64,000 nt of DNA from Dehalococcoidia bacterium (GCA_028285005.1 JANQQP010000015.1:124001-188000); one strand, 5' to 3'; positions 8,739 through 16,895 are shown, counted from the stretch's first letter. Numbers and translations are program-made. The notes: generated from the letters alone by a model not told the origin.

Positions 8739-9569
8739 GTGGCTGTGGTCACCGGAGCTACTCGCGGTGTCGGGCGAGGCATCGCTGAAGTTCTTGGTGA
8801 GTGTGGGGTTACCGTCTACGTCACCGGTCGAAGCAGTGAAGCGACGGGGCTCACCAATCAGTCGGGCGCTACAGTTGAAACAGTTGCCGACTCAGTCAGC
8901 GCCCGCGGCGGGGAAGGCATCGCGTTCCCATGCGATCATAGAAACGACCAACAGATTGCTGAGCTCTTTCGAGCCGTCCGTGACGACGCCGGCCGGCTCG
9001 ATATTCTCGTCAACAACGTGATCGGCTGGGGTCAGGAGCTCGACGATATCGACGCGCAAGACGCGATTGAGCGCTGGCGAGCGCCGATGTGGGACAGACC
9101 GATAACGAACTGGGACGGCAACATGACCGTGGGTGTGCGGTCTCACGTGGTTGCGTGTCACCAGGCGATCCCGCTCATGATCGAGACCGCTGACAACGGA
9201 CTTGTTGTCTTTACCAGCGAGAGACCTGATGAGACACCGAACGCCGACCTGGGCATTGATGTCCGGGCCCACGCCGTTGCGAGACTGGTGTACTCACTTT
9301 CGCATCAACTGGAGTCCCATCGGATTGCGTCGACGGCCGTGGTGCCAGGTTTCCCGAGGACGGAAACTGTTCGCCGCAGCTATGACGAGGGGCATCCGTA
9401 TTTCAAGGACTGGACCGATCGCGAGTTCATCGAGAAAACGGAGTCTGTTCATTTCACCGGCCGAGCTGTTGCGATGCTATCCGCTGACTCGAGCGTGATG
9501 AGCCATACCGGGCGAGTACTTGAGGTTTCAGAGCTTGCCAGCCACTACGGTTTTGCAGACATTGAGTGA
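8739..9569 (+). CDS. Short-chain dehydrogenase/reductase (SDR) family oxidoreductase
   Basis: 276 residues from GTG at 8739. The NAD(P)-binding motif TGATRGVGRG follows the start at once, with DILVNNVIGWG (an NNxxG variant) further on. The usual catalytic Ser-Tyr-Lys is not obvious: the expected YxxxK region reads VRAHAVARLVYSLSHQ, so the active site may be altered, as in several atypical SDRs. In-frame codons upstream of the GTG read WQPPDLSNR, much like the N termini of related SDRs, but no ATG, GTG or TTG occurs in frame back to the TAA at 8652; a rare ATC start near 8688-8702 is possible. Confidence 0.8.
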   Translation: MAVVTGATRGVGRGIAEVLGECGVTVYVTGRSSEATGLTNQSGATVETVADSVSARGGEGIAFPCDHRNDQQIAELFRAVRDDAGRLDILVNNVIGWGQELDDIDAQDAIERWRAPMWDRPITNWDGNMTVGVRSHVVACHQAIPLMIETADNGLVVFTSERPDETPNADLGIDVRAHAVARLVYSLSHQLESHRIASTAVVPGFPRTETVRRSYDEGHPYFKDWTDREFIEKTESVHFTGRAVAMLSADSSVMSHTGRVLEVSELASHYGFADIE

Positions 9570-9970
9570 CCGGCATGGCCGTTGTTCCGGCCGATATGTC
9601 CTGCAGTGCGCCTACTGAATCGATAGTGCGGGATTTTTCGCGCAAGTAGGGAACCGACCCACTGTGTAAGCAGCAGGTCATCATTTATCCTTATCGGTTG
9701 TTCCTTGATGCCGACGTAGCTCAGTGGCAGAGCAGCTGTTTCGTAAACAGCAGGTCGCGATTGCAACTCACAATGGGGTCAAACTGCCGCGACAGCAAGT
9801 TATCTATTCCGGTGTCGCTGCTGGCGTTCACGGCGGAACCGAATGGAGTTTTGGTCTGACTTCTTTTGCGCAGACGCCGATTAACATTTGGAATGAAGTG
9901 AGTCCCGGTGACAAGAGCATTTGCTACGGTAGCTTCACGAGGCAAAGCGAAACGCGTGGACTGAATCGGC
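9570..9970. other. Non-coding left boundary of the tRNA-Thr island
   Basis: Carries the truncated tRNA-Thr copy at 9710-9757. Bases 9656-9692 match 12464-12500 upstream of the intact tRNA with no gaps: GACCC, 15 bases, GGTCAT, two bases, TTTATCCTT. So the 5' flank of the tRNA is duplicated as well, though diverged. The rest (9758-9970) is a leader before the ATPase gene with no clear promoter. A reading frame crossing the tRNA fragment (9724-10068) shows no protein-like features. Confidence 0.5.
9707..9757 (+). repeat. 51-bp direct repeat, left copy (5' half of tRNA-Thr)
   Basis: Identical over 51 bases to 12563-12613. It contains GATG plus the first 48 nt of the tRNA, from the acceptor 5' strand through the anticodon arm and variable loop, and ends at the first base of the T stem. 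Offset to the right copy is 2,856 bp. It lacks the T arm and acceptor 3' strand, so it is not a functional tRNA. This is what an attachment-site duplication at a tRNA gene looks like. Confidence 0.85.
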
Positions 9971-12154
9971 ATGCCTACAGCGAGTTTGGTCGGGCAGAGA
10001 AACAGATTCTGGATCTTGATCACCTACGTGGTCATTCTGTTCGCTATTCATCGTCAGGCGTTCGGTGAGTGGCTGCCGCAGTCGACCGAGGACGGAATCT
10101 GGCTGTACTCCGCCGTCGCAGTCGTTGTTCTAGGCAATCTGCTTGTAACGCCGTACTTCACTCGACCAGCAGATACGGTCGCATACGTTGTTGCTGCGTT
10201 GGTCGCGCTTTTTTCCGTTTCTGGCTGGAGTGGCGAGGCACCAGTCGATGGCGACGAATACTTTTGGTGGGCTGTCGTCGGCGTGAACGTCGCGATCCTG
10301 ACCACCGCGAGCTTGGCAATCCTAATGAAGCCACCTCACGGTCAAGAAACGAAGACGAGCCGCCTCGCGTTCATTCTTACGACCGCTATCGGAAATCCAT
10401 CGGTCATATTCACCACACTCATCGCATACTTGATATTTGCCTATCATCGAGACTCAACTGACGAAGCATTGCTCGTAGCGGCCTCCTGGGCCATCGTCGT
10501 TCCAATAAGACCCTTGGAACGCATATTAGAACTTGGTCAACGAATCCAAAGATTGTGGCGCCAGCTTAGCCTGCGATCCTCGCTTGGTATCGTCGTCGGT
10601 CATCATGCTCCAAACATCGTTTTGTTCCAAGAACGCCAAGGAGAATCCACTCGACTCGGCGACCTGATCGAAACGAGGGATGAATCGGGATCCCGCACAG
10701 TGGCGATGGTTCTCGATTCCGTCGGATACTCGGAGGGCAGATGGCAGCGCGCACTGGTGCTGCAGTCAGAAGAATCGCCGAGCGATTTGACTGATGGAAA
10801 GTCCGATTCGCCACATGTTTTCCAATTTGAATCACGTGACTCGTTTGAGAATGAAATATGGTTGCAGCGCGAATCGCTGATCGGCCTAGTTGGACCGAAC
10901 TCGGACAATACGACAATCAATGTTGAGATCATTCGAGATGATCTTGAGATCAGAATCGGCAATCTTCTGTCGGTTCAGCAGTCATTATCCGAAAAACCTG
11001 TCCTGTATCAGATCACGAACGGAATAACACAAGAAGAGCTGGTGGAGCAAAAGAACCGCAATGGCTACGTTCGCGCCGAGGCCAGAAAACTAGGTATCTG
11101 GGAGGCTGATTCCTCGAATTTCACATTTGCACAATGGGTGCCAAATCTGAACTCGCCGGTTTACTTGTTAGCTGAGAGTTCATCGGGCAGCTCTCCGGAT
11201 GCGATCGGATACGTTCCAGGAACCTCATTCCCTTTAGATGTTCAATCGGTTAATGAGCTTGTCACTCACAATACCGCGATTCTCGGTGTTCTCGGTTCTG
11301 GCAAGTCGTACCTGTGTATGGAGCTAGTCGAACGCCTGGCCACTTCTGGCATCAAAGTCGTGTGCGTGGATCTAACTGACCAATACCAGCAAGGCTTGAC
11401 GCCGTACGTCGACTCGACAAAGGAAGAACTGGAGATATCCGAGCTTCAATCGACAGGTCCTCCTGGTAGAACGAACGTGTCTCTAAACGTCCAAGAAGGA
11501 GGGAGTCAAAACCAGTTTCGTTCTAAGCTTCGGGAGATTCTCTCAGAATTCCTTACCGACAATTCAGCCAGAATGGTAAAGATAATCAATCCTTCCGATT
11601 ACGAAGTTTGGCGACAGGACAGCAGGCCGTACCAAGGCAATGCTTCGATGGCAACATTGACACCGGCAGCGATTACCAGCCTCGTTTCAGAAATCCTTCT
11701 CGAACTCCTTCAGGAAGGTCAATCGGTATCCGAACAAGACCAGGATGCTAGGTGTTGCTTGGTCTTTGAAGAAGCGCACGCGCTAATCCCAGAGTGGTCA
11801 GCAGTCACGGCCGAAGGCGACCAATCCGCGTCAAATGCCACTGCACGGTCAATACTCCAAGGTCGTAAATATGGGCTAGGCTGCATTGTCGTAACCCAAC
11901 GCACCGCAAATGTGACCAAATCGATATTGAATCAATGTAATACCGTATTCGCCCTCCGTGTTTTTGACGCAACGGGTATGGAATTTCTAGGTAACTACAT
12001 TGGCCGTGACTACGCCGGCTTACTTTCCACGTTGCCTGATAGACAGGCTGTTGCTTACGGACGCGCGCTTTCGTGTAGCGATCCCATGCTCGTCCAACTG
12101 AACGACCGGCTGAGTTTTCTTAGTAACGCAAGACCAGGTGATGCCGAAGAATAG
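9971..12154 (+). CDS. Membrane-anchored HerA/DUF87-type P-loop ATPase
   Basis: 727 residues. Residues 1-190 contain about four to six hydrophobic segments (WILITYVVILFAIH, LYSAVAVVVLGNLLV, VAYVVAALVALFSV, YFWWAVVGVNVAILTTASLAIL and two more). A beta-rich region follows (STRLGDLIETR and similar) that could be a HAS-barrel-like domain. The ATPase has Walker A GVLGSGKS at residues 439-446, Walker B with twin acids LVFEEAH at 597-603, and the sensor-like IVVTQRTANV after GRKYGLG. This order matches HerA/FtsK-superfamily helicase or translocase ATPases. HerA-like ATPases occur in DNA end processing, conjugation and several phage-defence systems, where they usually pair with a nuclease or effector. 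Here none is adjacent. Function is inferred at family level only. Confidence 0.85.
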   Translation: MPTASLVGQRNRFWILITYVVILFAIHRQAFGEWLPQSTEDGIWLYSAVAVVVLGNLLVTPYFTRPADTVAYVVAALVALFSVSGWSGEAPVDGDEYFWWAVVGVNVAILTTASLAILMKPPHGQETKTSRLAFILTTAIGNPSVIFTTLIAYLIFAYHRDSTDEALLVAASWAIVVPIRPLERILELGQRIQRLWRQLSLRSSLGIVVGHHAPNIVLFQERQGESTRLGDLIETRDESGSRTVAMVLDSVGYSEGRWQRALVLQSEESPSDLTDGKSDSPHVFQFESRDSFENEIWLQRESLIGLVGPNSDNTTINVEIIRDDLEIRIGNLLSVQQSLSEKPVLYQITNGITQEELVEQKNRNGYVRAEARKLGIWEADSSNFTFAQWVPNLNSPVYLLAESSSGSSPDAIGYVPGTSFPLDVQSVNELVTHNTAILGVLGSGKSYLCMELVERLATSGIKVVCVDLTDQYQQGLTPYVDSTKEELEISELQSTGPPGRTNVSLNVQEGGSQNQFRSKLREILSEFLTDNSARMVKIINPSDYEVWRQDSRPYQGNASMATLTPAAITSLVSEILLELLQEGQSVSEQDQDARCCLVFEEAHALIPEWSAVTAEGDQSASNATARSILQGRKYGLGCIVVTQRTANVTKSILNQCNTVFALRVFDATGMEFLGNYIGRDYAGLLSTLPDRQAVAYGRALSCSDPMLVQLNDRLSFLSNARPGDAEE

Positions 12155-12214
12155 CAATCTCGCGCCTGATGACTTGTAGTAAGAGATATGTCATTTTCCG
12201 TCAGAGTGCTAGAG

Positions 12215-12220
12215 TATAAA
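12215..12220 (+). promoter_or_regulatory. Possible -10 box for the small Cys-rich ORF
   Basis: TATAAA, preceded by GCTAGAG, lies 32 bases before the ATG at 12252, so a transcript would start near 12227. No good TTGACA-like -35 box is visible at the usual distance (TCATTT sits 18 bases upstream). Confidence 0.3.
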
Positions 12221-12251
12221 TGACCGGCCAAGTCACAAAGGTGGCACTCTC

Positions 12252-12440
12252 ATGGGTGGACCACGTAGGCCGGTGCCGCGCCGCCATTGTCCGCAGTGCG
12301 CAGCTCCCAATTCGACCGGATCTCCCCCTCTTGAGCTGGCCGGTCACACCTGCACCGCAACGCTTGGAATCTACGGCCCGCAATGCGATCGGCCGGCGTG
12401 GCAGCTCGACAAGGACAAGCACCTGAACACGTATAACTAG
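12252..12440 (+). CDS. Small Cys-rich (zinc-ribbon-like) protein
   Basis: 62 residues. The sequence contains HCPQCAAPN near the N terminus and two later Cys (HTC and PQC before DRPAW), a spacing compatible with a small zinc ribbon. The ATG is preceded by AAAGGTGG with a 7-nt spacer, a good Shine-Dalgarno sequence, which is why I accept so short an ORF. It lies 97 bp after the HerA-like ATPase gene and before the intact tRNA, so it belongs to the island. A DNA- or RNA-binding partner of the ATPase is one possibility; no function is shown. Confidence 0.5.
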   Translation: MGGPRRPVPRRHCPQCAAPNSTGSPPLELAGHTCTATLGIYGPQCDRPAWQLDKDKHLNTYN

Positions 12441-12562
12441 ACATTCCGCCGCAATTGAGAACAGACCCGCTATTTTGACGGCGGGTCATGGTTTATCCTT
12501 CTAGATCGCACTCGGTCAGGTAAGTACGCCTGTCGTTGACAGCCTCGCCTGGCCATCCCGCC

Positions 12563-12613
12563 GATGCCGACGTAGCTCAGTGGCAGAGCAGCTGTTTCGT
12601 AAACAGCAGGTCG
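12563..12613 (+). repeat. 51-bp direct repeat, right copy (inside the intact tRNA-Thr)
   Basis: Second copy of the 51-bp repeat at 9707-9757; here it continues into a complete tRNA. A hairpin of seven base pairs (GACCCGC at 12464-12470 with GCGGGTC at 12481-12487) lies upstream and is only half preserved next to the left copy. Confidence 0.85.
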
Positions 12614-12640
12614 GCGGTTCAAATCCGCCCGTCGGCTCCA
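12566..12640 (+). tRNA. tRNA-Thr (anticodon CGT)
   Basis: A complete cloverleaf: acceptor GCCGACG pairs perfectly with CGTCGGC, the D stem is GCTC/GAGC, the anticodon stem GCTGT/ACAGC encloses loop TTCGTAA with anticodon CGT, and the T arm is GGCGG-TTCAAAT-CCGCC. The 3' CCA is encoded after discriminator T. It reads the threonine codon ACG. Its 5' 48 nt are repeated exactly at 9710, marking the boundary of the island. Confidence 0.95.
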
Positions 12641-12911
12641 TCTCACACTCGCTGAGCCAGCAGTAGCGCAAGCTTCTAAACCTCAAGCGCGCCAATGGCA
12701 TCCGCCCTGTTTGTGCGCCGCGCGGCGCTCCTATACCATTCCGTCCACGCTGGGAACCTGCCGTCCGGCAACCTTGCCGATTCGGCCATTGCTCACCCGG
12801 CTGCTGCCCACAGACTTGCGGCAAGCGGTCGTTTCTCTACGCTCACAAGAGCGTGCAAAAACGCCATATGAACTGTTTTCGTAGTGGCGTTTCAGTTCCC
12901 GAGGATTCCTG

Positions 12912-13217
12912 TTGTTCTCATTTTTCAAGTCCAAGAACGAATCGCGTCCGCTTGATGACTACCTCGTCCGCTACCTTGAAGGCACATACCAGATGCCACA
13001 GGACGAAACGTCAAAGCTGCACTTTGCAACTACTACGGAATCCCTCGCCAGCAGGAAGGTGACGCTCTTCCGCATCTTCGACCCTGCACAGGCGAATGGC
13101 GCTGACAACAAGGTCTCTTACCAGGACCTTGATGGCCACCGATCGTCGTTGCAGTTCGAAGGCCGATTCGCTCCGGATAAGACGGTGACTGAGATCCAGG
13201 ATCTGCGCAGCCAATAG
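12912..13217 (+). CDS. Hypothetical protein, about 101 residues
   Basis: TTG start at 12912 with GAGG about 8 nt upstream. Soluble, with no signal peptide. It begins FSFFKSKNESRPLDDYLVRYLEGTY and contains LFRIFDPAQANGADNKVSYQDLD and SSLQFEGRFAPDKTVTEIQDL. The composition is that of a real protein, and a strong rho-independent terminator follows at 13354-13388, which supports expression. I do not recognise the family. It is the first gene outside the tRNA-Thr island. Confidence 0.6.
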   Translation: MFSFFKSKNESRPLDDYLVRYLEGTYQMPQDETSKLHFATTTESLASRKVTLFRIFDPAQANGADNKVSYQDLDGHRSSLQFEGRFAPDKTVTEIQDLRSQ

Positions 13218-13353
13218 CCGGACAGGTTCATAGCGATCGCCTCGCGATCGAATCCTCACTGAAACATCGCGCCAAGTGGCGTCGCTCTATCGTTGGTCAG
13301 CCTAGTCTTGAAGTGGACTATGCGGGCTCACCGAGCGAAGCCTGCTAGTGCTG

Positions 13354-13388
13354 CAACGGCCCGGCCTGTCCGGGCCGTTGTATTTCTT
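13354..13388 (+). terminator. Rho-independent terminator
   Basis: An 11-bp perfect stem (CAACGGCCCGG at 13354-13364 with CCGGGCCGTTG at 13370-13380) and 5-nt loop CCTGT, followed by TATTTCTT. It sits between the plus-strand gene ending at 13217 and the convergent minus-strand gene ending at 13388, and best serves the plus-strand transcript. Confidence 0.85.
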
Positions 13389-14266
13389 CACGACTTGAGG
13401 TTTGCCTCGCGTCGAGCTCGAGCCAGCCGGTCAAGATCGATGTACCTGACATGCTGCCGGAAGGCGACCATTAGCAGCATTCCCGCGGTAAAGAATGCCG
13501 GAACCGGTAGCCAGGTCAACATCCACTGAGTCCACTGAATGTGGGTGATCCAGTCGTCGATGTCATCTCTGGGCATAAAGACGTTCACGGTGATTGGGTT
13601 GAACAGCCACAGCCCGATAAACGAAAGCCCCCAAAGTCCGGCCAAGACCATTGGCCAGCGTGGACTGACCTCATCACCTGATCTCTGCCAGGCGCATTGA
13701 GTTACCTCCACTACCATCCGCCACGGCAAAACGAAGCTCAATACCGGCAACAGCCAGGAAACGAGTGCCCAGGCAGGCGAAAGAACAGAGGGACCGTAGC
13801 CGAGCGCGTACAGGTTGCTGAGAGCGCGAACGAATCCAATGGCCGCCAACAATACGAACGCAGCGAGGCTCGCCACAACACCGAGATTCAACAGCGCCGA
13901 GTCACCCTCGTAGTCCAGGACTCTGAGCGCAAGCGCCTCAGTCTTGGAGAACGACGGTAGCGACACTCCGCGATCTCTCCACTCGCGCATCCAATCGGCC
14001 AGAGGGCGGCCAAGTGCGCCCGGTGGCAGGTCAGGAAAGCCGTCTGCCTTCGCTTGCCTCGCATCCTCGACCATGTCCAACTCTATTGAACGCGCAGGTA
14101 TGACTGCGATGGTCAACGCGATCGCGAGAGCGAAAACGCCCAACGCTAGCCAGAAGGAGTGAGAGTAGCGAAGAGGGTTTGGTGGACTGGGTTCGCGCCT
14201 GGTCCGGAACACATCCCAGGCCGAAGTGACCTTCAGATCTTCCGTACCGTCATCCGCTCCCCGCAT
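13388..14266 (-). CDS. DUF4328 family membrane protein
   Basis: 292 residues. Hydrophobic segments include SFWLALGVFALAIALTIAV, LLNLGVVASLAAFVLLAAIGFV, the paired SPAWALVSWLLPVLSFVLPWRMV, MVLAGLWGLSFIGLWLFN and WLPVPAFFTAGMLLMVAF. The sequence YGPSVLSPAWALVSWLLPVLSFVLPWRMVVEV (read as two adjoining parts) resembles the DUF4328 signature, in which SPxWAxxxWxxPxxxxxxP is followed by a cytoplasmic helix. Function unknown. ATG at 14266 with GGAGG 6 nt upstream. Confidence 0.75.
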   Translation of the reverse strand: MRGADDGTEDLKVTSAWDVFRTRREPSPPNPLRYSHSFWLALGVFALAIALTIAVIPARSIELDMVEDARQAKADGFPDLPPGALGRPLADWMREWRDRGVSLPSFSKTEALALRVLDYEGDSALLNLGVVASLAAFVLLAAIGFVRALSNLYALGYGPSVLSPAWALVSWLLPVLSFVLPWRMVVEVTQCAWQRSGDEVSPRWPMVLAGLWGLSFIGLWLFNPITVNVFMPRDDIDDWITHIQWTQWMLTWLPVPAFFTAGMLLMVAFRQHVRYIDLDRLARARREANLKS

Positions 14267-14321
14267 GCTGGACCTCCGCGTTATTGCATTTGCCCGCCGC
14301 TAAGAGAGTAACCGATCCCCG

Positions 14322-15017
14322 TTACGATGCCGTTCCGATGTACAGGCCTCTCGTGGTTACACCTGACTGCTCGAAGCGAACGTCCATGCCCGCTAGCCTG
14401 AACGCCTCCTCGTACTCGGCCTTCGTAAACCAGCCCATCTCATGCTCATCACGCAGCCTTGTGACACCGGCTTTCGTACCAACAAGGAACTCCATCACCA
14501 GCCGTCCGCGGTCCACCGGCTCAGCAACTGACATACGAGCTATCGACACATCTTCACTCTCGAAAGTGTCAAGACCGACGTGACCAACGATCCAATCGGC
14601 CGGGTCGATCCACGGCTCGATCAAGAGTATTCCGCCAGGTTCAAGGTGTGCCGCCATTCTGGCAACAGCAGTGTTTAGCCGCTCGACCGTCTTGAGATGA
14701 CCGACGGCTGAGAACAGGCTCACGACCGAATCAAAGCGCTTACCAAGCTCAAAAACGGTCATGCTTGCCACGTGGAATCTCGTCTCCGGCAGCTTAGCGC
14801 GAGCGATGCCGATCATCTCTTCGTTTAGGTCCAGTCCCTCGCACTCAAACCTTTCACGCAGAAAGCGCAGGTGCCCACCAGTGCCGCACGCAACGTCCAG
14901 CAGGGTCTTCGCTTCGGGATTGTGCGCCTCGATGATCTCGATCAGCCGAGCAGATTCAGACCCGTAGTCCTTCGAGCTGTAGATGCGGTCGTACAGTTCC
15001 GCCAATTCCCTGTACAT
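14322..15017 (-). CDS. Class I SAM-dependent methyltransferase
   Basis: 231 residues from ATG at 15017, which has GGGAGG six bases upstream; a GTG two codons earlier is also possible. SAM-binding motif I is LLDVACGTGGHLRFL near residues 40-54, motif II is the acidic GLDLNEEMI, and FDSVVSLFSAVGHL gives motif IV. The order and the N-terminal AELYDRIYSSKDY resemble sugar N-methyltransferases of the DesVI/TylM1 type and related small-molecule methyltransferases. Soluble. The acceptor is unknown. It stands alone upstream of fumC. Confidence 0.85.
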   Translation of the reverse strand: MYRELAELYDRIYSSKDYGSESARLIEIIEAHNPEAKTLLDVACGTGGHLRFLRERFECEGLDLNEEMIGIARAKLPETRFHVASMTVFELGKRFDSVVSLFSAVGHLKTVERLNTAVARMAAHLEPGGILLIEPWIDPADWIVGHVGLDTFESEDVSIARMSVAEPVDRGRLVMEFLVGTKAGVTRLRDEHEMGWFTKAEYEEAFRLAGMDVRFEQSGVTTRGLYIGTAS

Positions 15018-15161
15018 ATCCACCCTCCCGAACGCCGGCCGAGCAGCGTGCAGTCGCCTCTACCGACGACTACAGGGTGTTACAGGCGCAGAAGCCCAGA
15101 ACCAGAGCTAAACCGTCGCGCCGGATGTCAAGGCGCGTTCGGAGCATATCCGGCCCGCTCC

Positions 15162-16571
15162 CTACTTCGGTTCGGTCATGCTCAGCGGCTGCAGTGCTTC
15201 GTCGATCTGCTCTTCCGTTAGATCGGTCTCCTCGAGCGCGACTTCGCGGATTGACTTGTCCTCGATGTAGGCCTTGTGCACCAGCTTCGCCACGTTGTCG
15301 TAGCCGATCACCGGGTTGAGCGCAGTGGCGATCGAAAGCCCCTGCATCACCATGTCCGGGCCTTTACTGGTCGCCTTCACGCCGCCGTCGGGGCCTGCGA
15401 TGCACTGCCTGCTGAAGTTGCGGCATGAGCTCGCGAGCAGGTTGATCGATTCCAGTAGATTGTGCGCTGCCACCGGCATCATCACGTTCAGTTCGAAGTT
15501 GCCAGACTGCCCCGCGACCGTGACCGTTACGTCATTGCCAATCACCTGCGCACAGGCCATCGCCAGAGACTCCGCGATCACCGGGTTGACCTTGCCCGGC
15601 ATGATCGATGACCCGGGCTGCACTTCCGGCAGCGTGATCTCGCCGATGCCGGCACGAGGCCCGCTGCCGAGCCATCGAATGTCATTAGCGATCTTCAACA
15701 GGCTCACGGCAATCGTCTTCATCGCCCCCGAAGCCTGCACGACGCCGTCGATAGTCGACTGCGACTGGAAGTGGTTATCGGTCTCGCTCAGCTCAAGGCC
15801 GTTTAGCTCGGAGAGCCGGCTGATGACTCGAGACGCGAACTCTGGGTGCATGCCGATGCCGGTGCCGACAGCTGTGCCGCCGAGCGCAAGGTGTGAAACC
15901 TCATTCAACGCTGCGCCAGCACGCTTGCGTCCATACTCGATCTGACCCGCGTAGCCCTTGAACTCCTGCCCGAGCCTGATTGGAGTTGCGTCCTGCAGGT
16001 GAGTCCGGCCCGTCTTCACGACATCCCAGAACTCCTTCGACTTTGCGTTGAGCGCGTCCTCCAGTTCCTGCATCGCCGGCAGCAGCTCGTCCTTGATCGC
16101 GACCGCAGCAGCCAGGTGAATGGTCGTCGGAATCACATCGTTCGACGACTGCCCCTTGTTCACGTGGTCGTTCGGGTGCACGGGCGTGCGAGTGCCCAAG
16201 CCTCCGCCGAGCGCTTCGTTGGCGATGTTCGAGATCACCTCATTGGCGTTCATATTGGTGGAAGTCCCGCTGCCGGTCTGGAAGATGTCCACCACGAATT
16301 CGGAGTCGTAATCGCCGTCAATGACCTTCTGGGCGGCATCGACGATCGCGTCTGCGAGCTTCGGCTCCAGCACGCCAAGGTCTTTGTTGACCACAGCGGC
16401 GGACTGCTTGACCTGGCCTATGGCCTTGATGAATGAGCGGCCAAAGCGAAGGTCCGAAATAGGGAAATTGAGCTCAGCACGGCGGGTGTTGCCTCCGTAG
16501 TAAGCCCCGGAAGGGACCTCCAGCTCACCCATTGAGTCACGTTCAAGGCGCATTTCGCCTTCGGATGTCAT
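15162..16571 (-). CDS. fumC: Class II fumarate hydratase (fumarase C)
   Basis: 469 residues, as expected for FumC, when started at ATG 16571, which has AGGAG 7 nt upstream; the frame open to 16781 adds a low-complexity leader with no homologous look. The family signature GSSIMPGKVNP is present with the catalytic Ser loop, as are TGSGTSTNMNANEV, GRTHLQDATPI and the C-terminal DNVAKLVHKAY. It interconverts fumarate and L-malate in the TCA cycle. Aspartase shares the superfamily, but overall motif spellings fit fumarase. It is transcribed alone. Confidence 0.92.
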   Translation of the reverse strand: MTSEGEMRLERDSMGELEVPSGAYYGGNTRRAELNFPISDLRFGRSFIKAIGQVKQSAAVVNKDLGVLEPKLADAIVDAAQKVIDGDYDSEFVVDIFQTGSGTSTNMNANEVISNIANEALGGGLGTRTPVHPNDHVNKGQSSNDVIPTTIHLAAAVAIKDELLPAMQELEDALNAKSKEFWDVVKTGRTHLQDATPIRLGQEFKGYAGQIEYGRKRAGAALNEVSHLALGGTAVGTGIGMHPEFASRVISRLSELNGLELSETDNHFQSQSTIDGVVQASGAMKTIAVSLLKIANDIRWLGSGPRAGIGEITLPEVQPGSSIMPGKVNPVIAESLAMACAQVIGNDVTVTVAGQSGNFELNVMMPVAAHNLLESINLLASSCRNFSRQCIAGPDGGVKATSKGPDMVMQGLSIATALNPVIGYDNVAKLVHKAYIEDKSIREVALEETDLTEEQIDEALQPLSMTEPK

Positions 16572-16895
16572 TTTCAACTCCTGTTTCGAAGCTTTAACAG
16601 TAAATTGCGATGGTGGCGGCCGGGGCGATCCGACCGCCTGCAAGCGACTAGAGGGACGGACAATTTGCCGGTTCCAGGGCCGACGCCCAATGGTAACGGA
16701 GAGAGCCGCGACAGGCTTCGCTCGGCTGTGAAGCGGTGCAGGCCGTCTGCCGCCAAATCCCCGCCGTCCGGAAATGTCCACAGATCATCAAGATCCAACT
16801 GGCACCGACCAGGCATCCAACCCGTATCCGCCTGTAAGCACTCGTCTCGAATATGGAGCGGTGCAAAGCGCAGGCAGGCAGGCACGGAGGGCTGG
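16572..16895. other. Divergent promoter region between fumC and the sigma-like gene
   Basis: About 320 bp between the minus-strand fumC start and the plus-strand sigma-like start. It must hold both promoters, but I cannot pick convincing -35/-10 pairs. The frames running through it read as Arg/Pro-rich, non-protein-like sequence. Confidence 0.4.

Larger units (their letters stand above)
9707..12613. mobile_element. Candidate genomic island at tRNA-Thr(CGT), bounded by 51-bp direct repeats
   Basis: The segment between two exact 51-bp copies of the tRNA-Thr 5' half holds one large membrane ATPase gene and one tiny ORF. It is visibly AT-richer than its surroundings (10801-10860 has 24 G+C of 60). 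No integrase or transposase is inside, so if it moved it relied on a helper or has lost its recombinase. Most tRNA-targeting integrases duplicate the 3' end; here the 5' half is duplicated, which is less common. A segmental duplication of the tRNA locus followed by decay of one copy is an alternative. Confidence 0.5.

Noticed and set aside
9724..10068. 114-residue frame starting inside the left tRNA fragment
   Set aside because: Begins in a tRNA-derived sequence, overlaps the ATPase start, and has no protein-like pattern.
16572..16781. N-terminal extension of fumarase
   Set aside because: AGGAG sits 7 nt before ATG 16571, which gives the normal FumC length; the extra 70 residues are Arg/Pro-rich.
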